31,241 nucleotides of DNA from a virus, in the IMG/VR virus record IMGVR_UViG_3300031972_001005, positions 1-31,241 of that record; one strand, 5' to 3'. Of the stretch, positions 6,466 to 14,097 are shown piece by piece (position 1 is the first letter of the stretch; each line of letters begins with the position of its first letter). The notes below the pieces were generated by a model. It was not told the origin of the DNA, ran no database searches, and saw only the letters and a list, made by a program, of their open reading frames with translations. Made by a program: the position numbers and the translations under genes.

Positions 6466-6824
6466 TGTTTTAGTAGATTAAAAAAGTTATTAGTATAGGT
6501 TTCTATCTCGCTTAATCCTACCTTACCAGTACTCGCTAATTCGATAGCACCTTTAAAGGCTACCTGTCGCAGGATTAACTCGTCTTTACTTCCAGTTAAA
6601 GTGCTAGTCGGAGGAGGTGCTAAAGGTTTCGCTTTTGGAAACTCGTGCTTATCAGCATCTTGCACCAGTTCGTACGTTACACTCCAACCGACTTGGAGTT
6701 CTTTTTTCTTACCTAGATTAATCTTTTCTCCGTTCTCCAGTTCTAGGTTATGATAGTACAAAGTACCATTTTCCGTTTTGTAAGGTTTAACGCTTACGAT
6801 TGATTTTACTTTACTTGTTTTCAT
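6462..6824 (-). CDS. Putative OB-fold/SSB-like replication protein
   Basis: 120 residues. Residues 1-55 form short beta strands with a pattern (YHNLELENGEKINLGKK, VGWSVTYEL) that suggests an OB-fold. A Pro-rich linker (LAPPPTS) follows, then a helical tail with LILRQVAFKGAIELASTGKV. I recall this two-part layout from putative ssDNA-binding proteins of Bacteroidota phages. It is coupled to the acidic-tip protein downstream (4-base overlap), and the two may act as a pair. Family assignment is tentative. Confidence 0.5.
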   Translation of the reverse strand: MKTSKVKSIVSVKPYKTENGTLYYHNLELENGEKINLGKKKELQVGWSVTYELVQDADKHEFPKAKPLAPPPTSTLTGSKDELILRQVAFKGAIELASTGKVGLSEIETYTNNFFNLLKQ

Positions 6825-6828
6825 TATA

Positions 6829-6999
6829 TTAATTATTAAAAGTTACTTGTTTGGCAATCTCTATTTGTGCCTCTAAAAATTCTATATGCTTACTTAATAG
6901 ATCTATTTTATTATTTAGTCGATCTATTTCACTTCTCAAAGCATTTACTTCGATAGAACGAAGTCGTAAAAGGTCGTCTTTATGTGTCATTTTTCTCAT
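6829..6999 (-). CDS. Hypothetical coiled-coil protein
   Basis: I prefer the start at 6999 (MRKMTHKDD), giving 56 residues. An upstream in-frame ATG at 7044 would add 15 residues that lie entirely over the RHH-like gene and look non-coding. The product is mostly one long helix with heptad spacing: LRSEIDRLNNKIDLLSKHIE. It could pair with the RHH-like protein whose gene it overlaps by 20 bases. Confidence 0.62.
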   Translation of the reverse strand: MRKMTHKDDLLRLRSIEVNALRSEIDRLNNKIDLLSKHIEFLEAQIEIAKQVTFNN

Positions 7000-7132
7000 T
7001 TTTATATTGCTCGGGGTTAAAGATCCTATGCCTAACGTAAGCACTCAACGGCAAACGCTGTTTATCTGCTTCACTCTTTAGGAAAGCCTTATCGCCCTCA
7101 CTTAATTTAATTAAAATTTGCTCGTTATACAT
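6980..7132 (-). CDS. Small ribbon-helix-helix-like protein
   Basis: ATG at 7132, 50 residues. The sequence begins MYNEQILIKLSEGDKAFLKS and continues EADKQRLPLSAYVRHRI. This resembles a short ribbon-helix-helix or MobC-like fold: one beta strand with alternating residues (QILIKL), then two helices with the LPLSAYVR turn. Such proteins are DNA-binding dimers and often repressors. It is the first gene after the terminator at 7186-7216, a fitting place for a regulator of the replication operon. It is the only repressor candidate I see. Confidence 0.6.
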   Translation of the reverse strand: MYNEQILIKLSEGDKAFLKSEADKQRLPLSAYVRHRIFNPEQYKNEKNDT

Positions 7133-7177
7133 ATACTATTGTATTAATTATCGATAGCTAATATAATAAAAATATAC

Positions 7178-7181
7178 CAAA
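7178..7181 (-). promoter_or_regulatory. Possible -33 element of a weak promoter
   Basis: The minus strand reads GTTTGGTA here, the same -33 context as at 28.2 and 27.37 kb, directly below a terminator and above the RHH-like gene. The region 19 bases on (GCTATCGA) does not match TAnnTTTG, so a second factor such as the phage sigma would be needed if it is used. The rest of 7133-7269 holds only this and the terminator. Confidence 0.3.
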
Positions 7182-7185
7182 CGGC

Positions 7186-7216
7186 AAAAAAAAGAGGAGG
7201 TTTTTACACCCCCTCC
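7186..7216 (-). terminator. Rho-independent terminator
   Basis: On the minus strand the arms GGAGG (7216-7212) and CCTCC (7200-7196) enclose an 11-base loop, followed by TC and a run of 8 T (7193-7186). It lies 54 bases below the NinG stop and ends the lysis/NinG transcript. Confidence 0.75.
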
Positions 7217-7269
7217 AATCAAAATAAAACAAGTTAGATAACTTAAAAGACTCGTACGAATATACGAGT

Positions 7270-7665
7270 TTATTTTAACTCCGCAAGTTTTTTCTCGTAA
7301 AATAAAATTAACTCCAGTAGATCCTCGTTAGAAAACTTTACTATTTTTTTACTTAATCTATCTAGATCCTCTGCAACTCCTACGCCAAAAGTAGCGTCTA
7401 TATTTTTACCGAATTTATACTGCTCTCCATATCTAAAGACGTTACAGCTAGCGCACTGAACTTGGCAATTCGTCTCGTTCCAACGAGTAGAATAGTGTTT
7501 ACGAGATTGAAAGTGTCCGCATTGTAGGTTTTTCCAGTAATCAACCTTACCGCAAGTAAAGCACTCGGTAAAGCCTTTATCGTCAGCGTTACGTCTCCTT
7601 ATATACTCACTAAAAACCTTATCCGCTTTATTTACTAAAGTCTTACGGCTTGGTTTTCTAGGCAT
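7270..7665 (-). CDS. ninG: NinG/Rap-like recombination nuclease
   Basis: 131 residues matching the lambda NinG (Rap) family. Cysteine and histidine ligands are visible: C35 and C38 (ECFTCGK), then QCGHFQSRKHYSTRWNE with C49 and H51, then QCASCNVFRYGEQ with C71 and C74. The last part (FSNEDLLELILFYEKKLAEL) is helical, as in the family. NinG cuts branched recombination intermediates. Together with the RecE-like exonuclease it suggests that the phage runs its own recombination. Its start overlaps the stop of the upstream small gene (TAATG). Confidence 0.85.
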   Translation of the reverse strand: MPRKPSRKTLVNKADKVFSEYIRRRNADDKGFTECFTCGKVDYWKNLQCGHFQSRKHYSTRWNETNCQVQCASCNVFRYGEQYKFGKNIDATFGVGVAEDLDRLSKKIVKFSNEDLLELILFYEKKLAELK

Positions 7666-7835
7666 TATATTACTGCGTTATCTAGTATCTGAATTATATG
7701 ACGTATTTCGGATTTTTCGAATTTACCTTTTATTTCAGAGTTATAAGTTTTAAAAGTTAAATCGTACATATCCTTTTCGGCAGTATGTTTATTTTCTTTT
7801 TTTCCGAGATATTCTATTTTAAGATCAAAATTCAT
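7665..7835 (-). CDS. Hypothetical 56-residue protein
   Basis: ATG at 7835, stop overlapping the NinG start. It begins MNFDLKIEYLGKKENKHTAE and ends in a helix with KSEIRHIIQILDNAVI. No family recognised. Its tight coupling to ninG suggests a recombination accessory, which is only a guess. Confidence 0.62.
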   Translation of the reverse strand: MNFDLKIEYLGKKENKHTAEKDMYDLTFKTYNSEIKGKFEKSEIRHIIQILDNAVI

Positions 7836-7874
7836 TTCGATAGTTTTAGTGCCTTAACATAATACTTTTATAAC

Positions 7875-7901
7875 TTTAGCCCTTTTTTGTGTTGGGCTAA
7901 A
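7875..7901. other. Perfect 8-bp hairpin without a U-tract
   Basis: Arms TTTAGCCC and GGGCTAAA (7875-7882 and 7894-7901) with an 11-base loop. On neither strand is it followed by a T-run, so it is not a standard terminator. It lies in the 117-base space between the holin gene and the 56-residue gene; I see nothing else in that space. Confidence 0.6.
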
Positions 7902-7952
7902 AATTTAGTCGCTCAATTACGTTAGGCAAGTTATAATAAATTTTTGACAAAA

Positions 7953-8348
7953 TCAAGTTTTAGATTTTATCACGTCTTTCGCAATCTTTTCAGCACTACG
8001 TCCAATAACGTAACCTCCAACGCCTAGTTGTAGTAAATTCCAAAACTCGCCCTCTAGTTCTGCGTTAGGTAATCCAAAAGCAGGCGCAAAGAATTTATTA
8101 TACATAACTATAAAACCGAAGCCTAGCATCAATATGGGTCGCCAAGATCTCTGCAACCAATTCCCTTGAGCCTCCGTTACTATAACCTCGGTTTGCATTT
8201 TACGCAGTTCGAGTTCCTTTTCCTTTAATATCTGATAGACTTTATTTTTAGCCTCTATCCTCTCCTCGTCGCTAGTAAATAGATTATCTATAACTTTCCC
8301 TACCGACTTTATAATATCTCCAGTAATAAATTCGAATACTTTTTTCAT
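7953..8348 (-). CDS. Holin of the 3TM (GTA_holin_3TM) type
   Basis: 131 residues. A charged helix (residues 25-60, DEERIEAKNKVYQILKEKEL) precedes GNWLQRSWRPILMLGFGFIV, the signature of the 3TM holin family (PF11351). Two hydrophobic segments lie near 70-92 and 101-118, and the protein ends EKIAKDVIKSKT. Holins oligomerise in the inner membrane and let the endolysin reach the wall. The gene follows the amidase and a tiny basic gene with overlapping ends, forming a lysis cassette. Confidence 0.8.
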   Translation of the reverse strand: MKKVFEFITGDIIKSVGKVIDNLFTSDEERIEAKNKVYQILKEKELELRKMQTEVIVTEAQGNWLQRSWRPILMLGFGFIVMYNKFFAPAFGLPNAELEGEFWNLLQLGVGGYVIGRSAEKIAKDVIKSKT

Positions 8349-8467
8349 CGTCCTTGACCTCTATATTTCTTTTTAAATCCTACCTGACCTCTACTAGCGT
8401 TTTTGCTATGTACATTAGGTCTTTTCTTTTTAGGTTTCTTAACTTTTGTTACGATTTTATATTTCAA
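8345..8467 (-). CDS. Tiny basic protein with TTG start
   Basis: 40 residues from a TTG at 8467 that overlaps the amidase stop by 4 bases; its own stop overlaps the holin start. The product is very basic: KYKIVTKVKKPKKKRPNVHS, then KNASRGQVGFKKKYRGQGR. The RPNVHSKNAS and KKYRGQG motifs recur, as far as I recall, in small Bacteroidota phage proteins at this place. No ATG is available in frame. It could bind nucleic acid or interact with membranes. Confidence 0.65.
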   Translation of the reverse strand: MKYKIVTKVKKPKKKRPNVHSKNASRGQVGFKKKYRGQGR

Positions 8468-8886
8468 AACTGGTTACTTATCCATTCGTACTCCTCCCTA
8501 GCATCAAAGCTCGGGCACATCTTTTCGCTAAAGTCTCTATGTCCGTAGATCTTTGCGCTCGGGTATTGTATTTTTAAATAGCAAAGTAAATCCTCTAAAG
8601 CAGTTTTTTGCGCCTCGTTTCTAGTATCGTGCCACGCAGTATCGCTACCCATTCCACCCGCATAAGCTACGCCAATACTATCGAAATTATGCCCTTTAGT
8701 ATGCGCACCAGTTCTCTCGATAGGTCGGCACTCGTGTAAATCTCCTTTAAGATCTATAAAGAAATGATAACCTATATCCGACCACCCTCTTTCGATTACG
8801 TGCCAGTCTTTAAGATCCTCAACCGTTACGTCAAAGTCCTTTTTAGTAGCCGTACAATGTACTATGATTTTATTTATTTTTCGCAT
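8464..8886 (-). CDS. T7 lysozyme-type N-acetylmuramoyl-L-alanine amidase (endolysin)
   Basis: An Amidase_2 domain fills the whole protein (140 residues from the ATG at 8886; an ATG at 8901 would add 5). Visible residues match T7 lysozyme: H10 (KIIVHCTAT), Y40 (GYHFF), H116 (YGHRDF), K122 and C124 (SEKMCP). These are the zinc ligands and catalytic Tyr/Lys of the family. It cuts the bond between N-acetylmuramate and L-alanine in peptidoglycan. No signal peptide, so export depends on the holin. I prefer 8886 because the protein then begins MRKINKIIVHC, as is usual. Confidence 0.9.
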   Translation of the reverse strand: MRKINKIIVHCTATKKDFDVTVEDLKDWHVIERGWSDIGYHFFIDLKGDLHECRPIERTGAHTKGHNFDSIGVAYAGGMGSDTAWHDTRNEAQKTALEDLLCYLKIQYPSAKIYGHRDFSEKMCPSFDAREEYEWISNQF

Positions 8887-9266
8887 TCGTCTATATCGCA
8901 AGAATTTTTAAAAGAAAAGCTATCTCCAGTTATAGCCAGTTTTTCGATAACTTCGTTTTGTAAGTCTCTTAAAAGTTTCTCTATCTTATCCTTTTCGATT
9001 ATAGATTGTTTTATTTGATTTTCTAGGCTTTCATTTTTAGCGGTAAGGTTAGCAACCTCCTCGGGATTTTTACCTATGAAAGTATAAACGACCACCGACA
9101 AAGATCCAACTAGCATACCGACGATAACTTTAAAGATATCGTTATTTTTATCGGGTATCTCTACAAAAGCTAAAAACAGCAATAAACCCATAACGAGAAA
9201 AAATATCGTTCCCGCTCCTAAATATCCCCTTAATTCTTTATCCTTAAATATCTCTTTTATATTCAT
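8874..9266 (-). CDS. Membrane protein with coiled coil, lysis cassette
   Basis: 130 residues. Two hydrophobic segments near 14-36 (YLGAGTIFFLVMGLLLFLAF) and 44-64 (VIVGMLVGSLSVVVYTFIG) are followed by a coiled coil (about 70-112, ENQIKQSIIEKDKIEKLLRD) and a tail with two cysteines. The position before the amidase fits a second holin, an antiholin or a spanin-like component. It overlaps the small membrane gene upstream as ATGA. Confidence 0.7.
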   Translation of the reverse strand: MNIKEIFKDKELRGYLGAGTIFFLVMGLLLFLAFVEIPDKNNDIFKVIVGMLVGSLSVVVYTFIGKNPEEVANLTAKNESLENQIKQSIIEKDKIEKLLRDLQNEVIEKLAITGDSFSFKNSCDIDECEK

Positions 9267-9415
9267 TTGTTTTTATTCATTAAATACCACTTATGTAAAG
9301 TATATCCGATTGTTACGGCTAAAACCGTTACCTTTAAAATTGCCTCTATTTCAGTCAGCGAAAGCATCAACGCTCCAAAATTCAATCCATATATTTTCAA
9401 GTCCGTTAAGTTCAT
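9263..9415 (-). CDS. Small single-span membrane protein
   Basis: 50 residues, ATG at 9415 overlapping the stop of the appendage gene (TAATG). One hydrophobic segment, about residues 22-40 (TEIEAILKVTVLAVTIGYTL), is followed by a basic tail HKWYLMNKNK. It is likely a small holin-like protein or a lysis regulator, as its gene opens the lysis cassette. Confidence 0.68.
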   Translation of the reverse strand: MNLTDLKIYGLNFGALMLSLTEIEAILKVTVLAVTIGYTLHKWYLMNKNK

Positions 9416-11019
9416 TACGTTAGTCTTATTTTCAAATCTCCGTTGTTGTGATACATTCCACCGACAGGGATACCTCCTGCTGCTGCGTTAGCATCACTAC
9501 TAAAATTAAAGTCCGTTACACTAGGAAAAATAACACGAGTTTTTTGTTGTGTTCCACCTCCACGTGTTACACCTCCCTCGGTCATTATCATTCCGTTACT
9601 ATCGTTTACCGTTCCAGTTCCTATAACGACCTTAACCTCTCCAAGTCCATTAGCGTAATCCGTAGAGGGGTAGCTAGTTCTATCGTTTCGATATCCCATA
9701 GTAAATTCGCCGTCCTCTCCGTGCAAACTTACTCCGATCATAAAAACCCCATTGGCGTTTGTACCCGACTGCGTATTACTCTCTCCAATAGCAAAGTTGT
9801 TATCGCCTCCGCTAGTTAGGTTATTATCAAAACCTAGTGCAAAACCATTCTGCCCAGTAAATACGTCGTTGTTTCCTCCCATAGCCACACTTGAGAAACC
9901 TCTAACGTCGTTATTAAATCCTAAAGCTAAAGACCTCATCGTATCGGAAGTAAGTTGAGTGCCGTTCAAGTTATTACCAGCACCTAAAGCGATAGACGCA
10001 TCAGCCTCGTTCATAGTATTCGCTTGTCCTATCGCAGCTCCGTTTATCGTGTCGTCAATATCGTTATTATTTCCGACGTTTAAAAAGTTCTTTACTACTC
10101 CTAAATAGTTATGTCCGTCTCCTGCGCTAATTATTCGCATCGATCCAGTAGGATAACTTTGCGCACCACTAGATAAATTAAGATTACCTCCACTTTGAAT
10201 TGAAGCGTTACCTTTAACGTGAAGCGCCCTACTATTGCTATCGGTATTATCTATCCTCATCACTTTACCGACGATCACATTTTCAGTTGAGGCTAATCTA
10301 CTTAATTGAAGTCCTTGACTATTAAAGAAAAATTGCTCGATAGTTGTTCCTGACCCATTACGCAAGGTAATAGCAAGAGTATCCGTATTGCCGTTAGTTT
10401 CAGTAGTCGAAAGCCAATCAAAATCGACCGTAACTCCATCGACTAAATCTTTAACCGCAGCACACGTAGGAAAAGAAGTATCGTTATCGTTATTAGCAAT
10501 CCCCTGTAAAGCAGTTACGATCTTATTTACTACTGGATTATTGCTATTTAGTTTTAATTGAGCTAAATCCGCAATACCTTGAACGTTTAATTTGTCGACC
10601 ATAGTAACAACGTCCTCAAATTGTGCAGTGCTATCAACCGTAAATTCCCCATTAACAGTGAGGTTATTTGCCACGCTTACATCACCTGCGCCATCTACTC
10701 TCATTCTAGTGTTATTTCCGTTAGTTTTAAACAGAATATCGTCGGTGTTTTCAGTGCGTATTTGAAAGCCGTCTACGGAGTGGTCTCCTATATATTTAGT
10801 TCCGCTATCAAACTTTACTGCATTATTATCGCCAGTAACGTCAATGTTTCCACTTACCGTAATACCCTGTGTCGACCTACCTAGTGCTATTGCGCTATCG
10901 TTTCCTAATCCGTCCTCGATAGTAGTTCTCCCAGTAGCCGGAAGTCCTTGAGTACTATCCGTAGTTTTAAGCAACCCGTCGTAGGTATCCTTTATTTTAT
11001 TTCCTGTTAGTGTACTCAT
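9415..11019 (-). CDS. Fibre/appendage protein with YadA-like repeats
   Basis: 534 residues. After an N-terminal part (MSTLTGNKIKDTYDGLLKTT) that I recall as an attachment region in Bacteroidota phages, the chain is rich in Asn, Gly, Thr and Asp. Residues 327-420 carry repeats of the form AIGxxN...G..SxALG, as in the left-handed beta roll of trimeric autotransporter heads (YadA). The last 60 residues (DANAAAGGIPVGGMYHNNGD) look like a tip domain. Probably a trimeric fibre or head-attached spike that binds the host surface. Its place after portal and connector and before lysis fits either a head fibre or a tail fibre. Confidence 0.72.
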   Translation of the reverse strand: MSTLTGNKIKDTYDGLLKTTDSTQGLPATGRTTIEDGLGNDSAIALGRSTQGITVSGNIDVTGDNNAVKFDSGTKYIGDHSVDGFQIRTENTDDILFKTNGNNTRMRVDGAGDVSVANNLTVNGEFTVDSTAQFEDVVTMVDKLNVQGIADLAQLKLNSNNPVVNKIVTALQGIANNDNDTSFPTCAAVKDLVDGVTVDFDWLSTTETNGNTDTLAITLRNGSGTTIEQFFFNSQGLQLSRLASTENVIVGKVMRIDNTDSNSRALHVKGNASIQSGGNLNLSSGAQSYPTGSMRIISAGDGHNYLGVVKNFLNVGNNNDIDDTINGAAIGQANTMNEADASIALGAGNNLNGTQLTSDTMRSLALGFNNDVRGFSSVAMGGNNDVFTGQNGFALGFDNNLTSGGDNNFAIGESNTQSGTNANGVFMIGVSLHGEDGEFTMGYRNDRTSYPSTDYANGLGEVKVVIGTGTVNDSNGMIMTEGGVTRGGGTQQKTRVIFPSVTDFNFSSDANAAAGGIPVGGMYHNNGDLKIRLT

Positions 11020-11098
11020 TTTTCTTAATTAAATTTTTATCTAAAAACTTTTTTAACAGCTCTATGTTTTTAACTTTTGGTTTACTTTTTCTAATCAT
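10997..11098 (-). CDS. Hypothetical 33-residue basic peptide
   Basis: ATG at 11098 overlaps the connector stop (ATGA); the end overlaps the first 23 bases of the appendage gene in another frame. The product begins MIRKSKPKVKNIELLKKFLD and is strongly basic. It may serve mainly as a translational link between the two structural genes. Confidence 0.5.
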   Translation of the reverse strand: MIRKSKPKVKNIELLKKFLDKNLIKKNEYTNRK

Positions 11099-11595
11099 AG
11101 CACCCACCCTGTAAAATTAGCCTCTTTATCGGGGTACATATCCTCGTTTTGATTTTGGTTATACTCGGGAAACTTACTATCGTTAAAAGCCATAAAATCA
11201 ATAAAACGTCTCGTATAAAATTGAGCAAAGGATCTATGCTTTTCGATTAGAGTATCGACCTCCTCTTTAGTAACCGTTTCACTATTTTCGGATTGATATT
11301 TAAAAACGCCTCCGTTCGCCACTTGATACGCAGCAAAAGGGAGGTAATCGACCATAGCGTAGTGAATAAGCATATCTTTTAAATAGTCTCTAACTAGAGT
11401 TAAATAGTCTCCAGTCAAAGTACCGTCTAGAATATCCTGCGAAATTTTATCGTATAGTTTCCCTCCTAAATAGTTTTGCAGGTGTATTTGTTGGGCTATT
11501 TTTATAAACTGAATGAACTTATCCACGTCAACGTTTCCGTCGATTAACGAGTTAGCTTTCAGATCTTTAGGGGTTATAAATAATGCAGTCGCCAT
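11095..11595 (-). CDS. Head-tail connector/adaptor (DUF6712-like)
   Basis: 166 residues. It begins MATALFITPKDLKANSLIDG, with a helical bundle (VDKFIQFIKIAQQIHLQNYL) and ends in NFTGWVL. The layout matches proteins of Bacteroidota phages annotated as head-tail connectors, which sit below the portal ring. The gene follows the portal by 3 bases, which supports this. Identity is from pattern and place, not from a catalytic motif. Confidence 0.65.
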   Translation of the reverse strand: MATALFITPKDLKANSLIDGNVDVDKFIQFIKIAQQIHLQNYLGGKLYDKISQDILDGTLTGDYLTLVRDYLKDMLIHYAMVDYLPFAAYQVANGGVFKYQSENSETVTKEEVDTLIEKHRSFAQFYTRRFIDFMAFNDSKFPEYNQNQNEDMYPDKEANFTGWVL

Positions 11596-11598
11596 ATC

Positions 11599-13410
11599 TT
11601 ATTTGCTTTTTTTACTTGGAGACCAGTTCGGGTGGTGTCCTCCGTTAGCCATATCTCTAGGTGCTATTACAGCCTCTTTAGTACCTCTAGGGTTTATATC
11701 GTAGCTTTTAGGGATAGATCTAGTTCGCTTATAGTCGCTAAACTCGGGGCTTTCTATCGTTTTAGATTTTAGCCTATATAGTACTTTTTTCCAAACGTGA
11801 TTGCAATACGGCCCTCCCTTATATTTAAACAAATCGTACGGCTGTCCTTGATGCCCGAAAGTCTTATTTACTCCCTCTCTACTAGCCTTATCGATATCCT
11901 CCAGTCTATAAACAGCGGGATAACCTTTACTATCGGTCTTGCTCATCATCTTAACGCAAAAATCTCTACTATTTCCCGAACTATATTTTTGGTGGTATTT
12001 ATATCTAATTTTATAAAAAGACTTATCTAAATAACTAAATCCGCTAGGCTTTCCAGTAATCGAGTTAAGCATACGTTTGCCTAGTGTCTCTTTAGACCGT
12101 ACTAGGTAATTAGCCCACGTCTCCTCGTCGATCTCATCGTCGGCATCTATTTCATCAACGAACTCCCATTCGTCGCTTATTTCGTCGCTTTTTAGTTCCT
12201 CTAGTATATAGTTTCCTAGATCATCAGTAAGCTCGACCTCCTCGCTCATCTTTACGCCTGTCTCCTCCTCTTGGGTTTCCTCATCTACTAGGTCGCTATC
12301 TATCTCCGTAAATTCTAAAGGTTGTAGAGTTTTAAAGTATAGGTTTAACGATATATTATTTACCGCTAGGATCTTATCAAAAGCATTTATAAGCAACTCT
12401 TGAAAAGGGCGAATAACCGTATTATCCATAAGGGTCGAGGCAGTCTTTAATTCGTCAGCGTTATTACCTAATCCCGTTTGGTCTTTAATTCCCAAAAGCA
12501 TAGGAGAAACCACTCGATGAGATACCATTATTTTACGCATACTTTCATCGCTTAAAAACTGATATTGTTGGTGCGCATCACTTAATTGCACCGCTTCAAT
12601 ACTAGACTGCGTATCCGTATTTTCGTTAAACGAGAGTATGAATTTGCCAGCATTACTACTGCCCGAGTACTTCTCGTAGATCCGTTGCTCGATTAGTTCC
12701 CTCTCCTCCTCATTCGGAACTCCGTTATTAAAGTTGATAAGCATAGAGGGTGCTAGTCCATTCATTATATTGTTAAGGTGGTAATTGGCAATCTCCTCCT
12801 CGAGTTCACTATACTGCAATCCTCCTTGATAATCCACTGGACTGAAATAATAGTGACCCGCTACGTAGGGTTTAACGTAAAGGATCTCAATACTTTCGTT
12901 ACTAGTTCCAAACGCAGGAAACCGTTGAGGCTTTTCGTTATTTTTAATACTACTCCAGTCGTGAAAATAGTAAAACCCTTTAACGTCTCCGTCCTCGCTA
13001 GCCTTTTCCATAGCTAGTGTTTCGACTGGGATATGCTCCACTTGCGCAACTCTTTTTCGGTCTTTAGAATAGATCACTTGCATAGCGCATTGACCCATTA
13101 ATTTTAAATCGTTTACTAGTTTCCTAACGCAATCATTATGAAACAAAGTAACCGCTTGGGCATAGTCTTCGGGGTTTTTAGAACTATCCGTAGCGTCTAA
13201 TCCCTTACCGAAAATCATTTGACTAATTCCGTTTATAATAGCGTTATTAGTAGGCGATCCTTTATAGCGATCTAGTAGGTAATTAAAGTATTCGTTTTTA
13301 TCTCCATACGTTACCCAGTCTTTACTCCGTTGTACTCTAATATCGGGAGATACGTAGTTGCTTAAATTAACTATATTAACCTTACCCTGTGTAGCTTTTC
13401 TTCTGCTCAT
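11599..13410 (-). CDS. Portal protein with C-terminal head-type extension
   Basis: 603 residues. Residues 1 to about 370 look like a portal: the start SPDIRVQRSKDWVTYGDKNE, the core LNNIMNGLAPSMLINF and MLLGIKDQTGLGNNADEL, then VIRPFQELLINAFDKIL. The portal ring is the DNA channel at one head vertex. After an acidic linker (about 375-425) comes an extra domain of roughly 170 residues with RDFCVKMMSK, YRLEDIDKA and FKYKGGPYCNHVWKKVLYR, similar to short head proteins (MuF-like region) of other Bacteroidota phages. This makes the protein longer than a plain portal. It overlaps the gene upstream by 4 bases. Confidence 0.8.
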   Translation of the reverse strand: MSRRKATQGKVNIVNLSNYVSPDIRVQRSKDWVTYGDKNEYFNYLLDRYKGSPTNNAIINGISQMIFGKGLDATDSSKNPEDYAQAVTLFHNDCVRKLVNDLKLMGQCAMQVIYSKDRKRVAQVEHIPVETLAMEKASEDGDVKGFYYFHDWSSIKNNEKPQRFPAFGTSNESIEILYVKPYVAGHYYFSPVDYQGGLQYSELEEEIANYHLNNIMNGLAPSMLINFNNGVPNEEERELIEQRIYEKYSGSSNAGKFILSFNENTDTQSSIEAVQLSDAHQQYQFLSDESMRKIMVSHRVVSPMLLGIKDQTGLGNNADELKTASTLMDNTVIRPFQELLINAFDKILAVNNISLNLYFKTLQPLEFTEIDSDLVDEETQEEETGVKMSEEVELTDDLGNYILEELKSDEISDEWEFVDEIDADDEIDEETWANYLVRSKETLGKRMLNSITGKPSGFSYLDKSFYKIRYKYHQKYSSGNSRDFCVKMMSKTDSKGYPAVYRLEDIDKASREGVNKTFGHQGQPYDLFKYKGGPYCNHVWKKVLYRLKSKTIESPEFSDYKRTRSIPKSYDINPRGTKEAVIAPRDMANGGHHPNWSPSKKSK

Positions 13411-13772
13411 AATACTATATAATCGTTATTGCTAGTTTCCTTTTCTACGTATTTATCCTTATTAATCGTATAGGTTTCATCGTTCACTTGATCGATAGTT
13501 TGGTTAGTTACAAAAGCCTTGTCTTTATAGACAACTTCGCTATCCGTATTTCTTATATATCTTAACGTATAGAAACGATCCTCGTTTAATCCAGTAAATC
13601 CTACCGAGGCAGTAATAAAGTCGCCAGTACGCTCGAAAGTAGAGGTCTCGCCACTACTTAATACGTCGCCAGTTATATCGTCCGTTAGATCAATCTTAAC
13701 ATCACTAGTCGTAAAAAGTCTAGGGATAAATTTAATCGTTTGTAATTCCTCCGTCGTAGATAATGTTACCAT
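13407..13772 (-). CDS. Beta-rich virion structural protein
   Basis: 121 residues, almost entirely beta-strand-like (KFIPRLFTTSDVKIDLTDD, RFYTLRYIRNTDSEVVY), with no cysteine and no membrane segment. Proteins of this size and look are commonly minor structural proteins next to the portal in Bacteroidota phages. The gene is the first in its operon, with a promoter and terminator just upstream, and its stop overlaps the portal start. A decoration or connector role is possible. Confidence 0.6.
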   Translation of the reverse strand: MVTLSTTEELQTIKFIPRLFTTSDVKIDLTDDITGDVLSSGETSTFERTGDFITASVGFTGLNEDRFYTLRYIRNTDSEVVYKDKAFVTNQTIDQVNDETYTINKDKYVEKETSNNDYIVL

Positions 13773-13786
13773 ATAGGTATAACGAC

Positions 13787-13817
13787 AAAAGATTAACTTT
13801 TTGCAAATCAGTGCAAA
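13787..13817 (-). promoter_or_regulatory. Promoter for the portal operon
   Basis: Minus strand: TTTG (13817-13814), 19 bases, then AATCTTTT (13794-13787), a near match to TAnnTTTG. The start codon at 13772 lies 15 bases further on, after the leader GTCGTTATACCTAT. It overlaps the T-run of the terminator upstream. Confidence 0.6.
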
Positions 13818-13843
13818 AAAAAACCCTCCTAAATAAGAGGGTT
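13815..13843 (-). terminator. Rho-independent terminator
   Basis: 7-bp stem AACCCTC/GAGGGTT (13843-13837 with 13828-13822), 8-base loop, then 9 T on the minus strand (13823-13815, partly shared with the stem). It ends the two-gene unit 14329-13869. Confidence 0.88.
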
Positions 13844-13868
13844 GTTAAAGTGATTAGTGTTTTGTGTT

Positions 13869-14081
13869 CTAAATAGAAATTTTGTTTTCCGAAATAAGTT
13901 CTACTAAATGTTCAATTCTAGCTTCAAGCAGTTCTATGTCAATTCGTATAAACGTCTTCATTTCTTCTGTAACATCGTCCTTAATTAAAAGTCGTAGTTG
14001 ACTAGATAACTCCCACTGCGAGTCCAATAGTTTTTTAGTCAAAGATTTTCTGTGGTCTTTATTAAATTTGTGTACTTTCAT
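13869..14081 (-). CDS. Hypothetical 70-residue helical protein
   Basis: Begins MKVHKFNKDHRKSLTKKLLD and is helical to the end, with IELLEARIEHLVELISENKI as a likely coiled coil. The leader AAAACAAAATAAAATG is A-rich. Together with the 68-residue gene upstream it forms a small unit between a promoter (14355) and a terminator (13843), inside the structural region. This is an insertion-like place for accessory genes. Confidence 0.7.
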   Translation of the reverse strand: MKVHKFNKDHRKSLTKKLLDSQWELSSQLRLLIKDDVTEEMKTFIRIDIELLEARIEHLVELISENKISI

Positions 14082-14097
14082 TTTATTTTGTTTTAAA

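Noticed and set aside
7133-7269. Possible replication origin in the AT-rich space below ninG
   Set aside because: It holds a terminator and AT-rich DNA, but I see no direct repeats, DnaA-box cluster or other origin structure.
9448-9819. Plus-strand open frames of 60-125 codons across the appendage, portal, tape measure and tail genes
   Set aside because: All lie opposite long minus-strand genes with clear families, and none has a promoter or recognisable product.
11517-11526. Sequence CTTATCCACG resembling a DnaA box
   Set aside because: A single imperfect match inside the connector gene, with no cluster around it.
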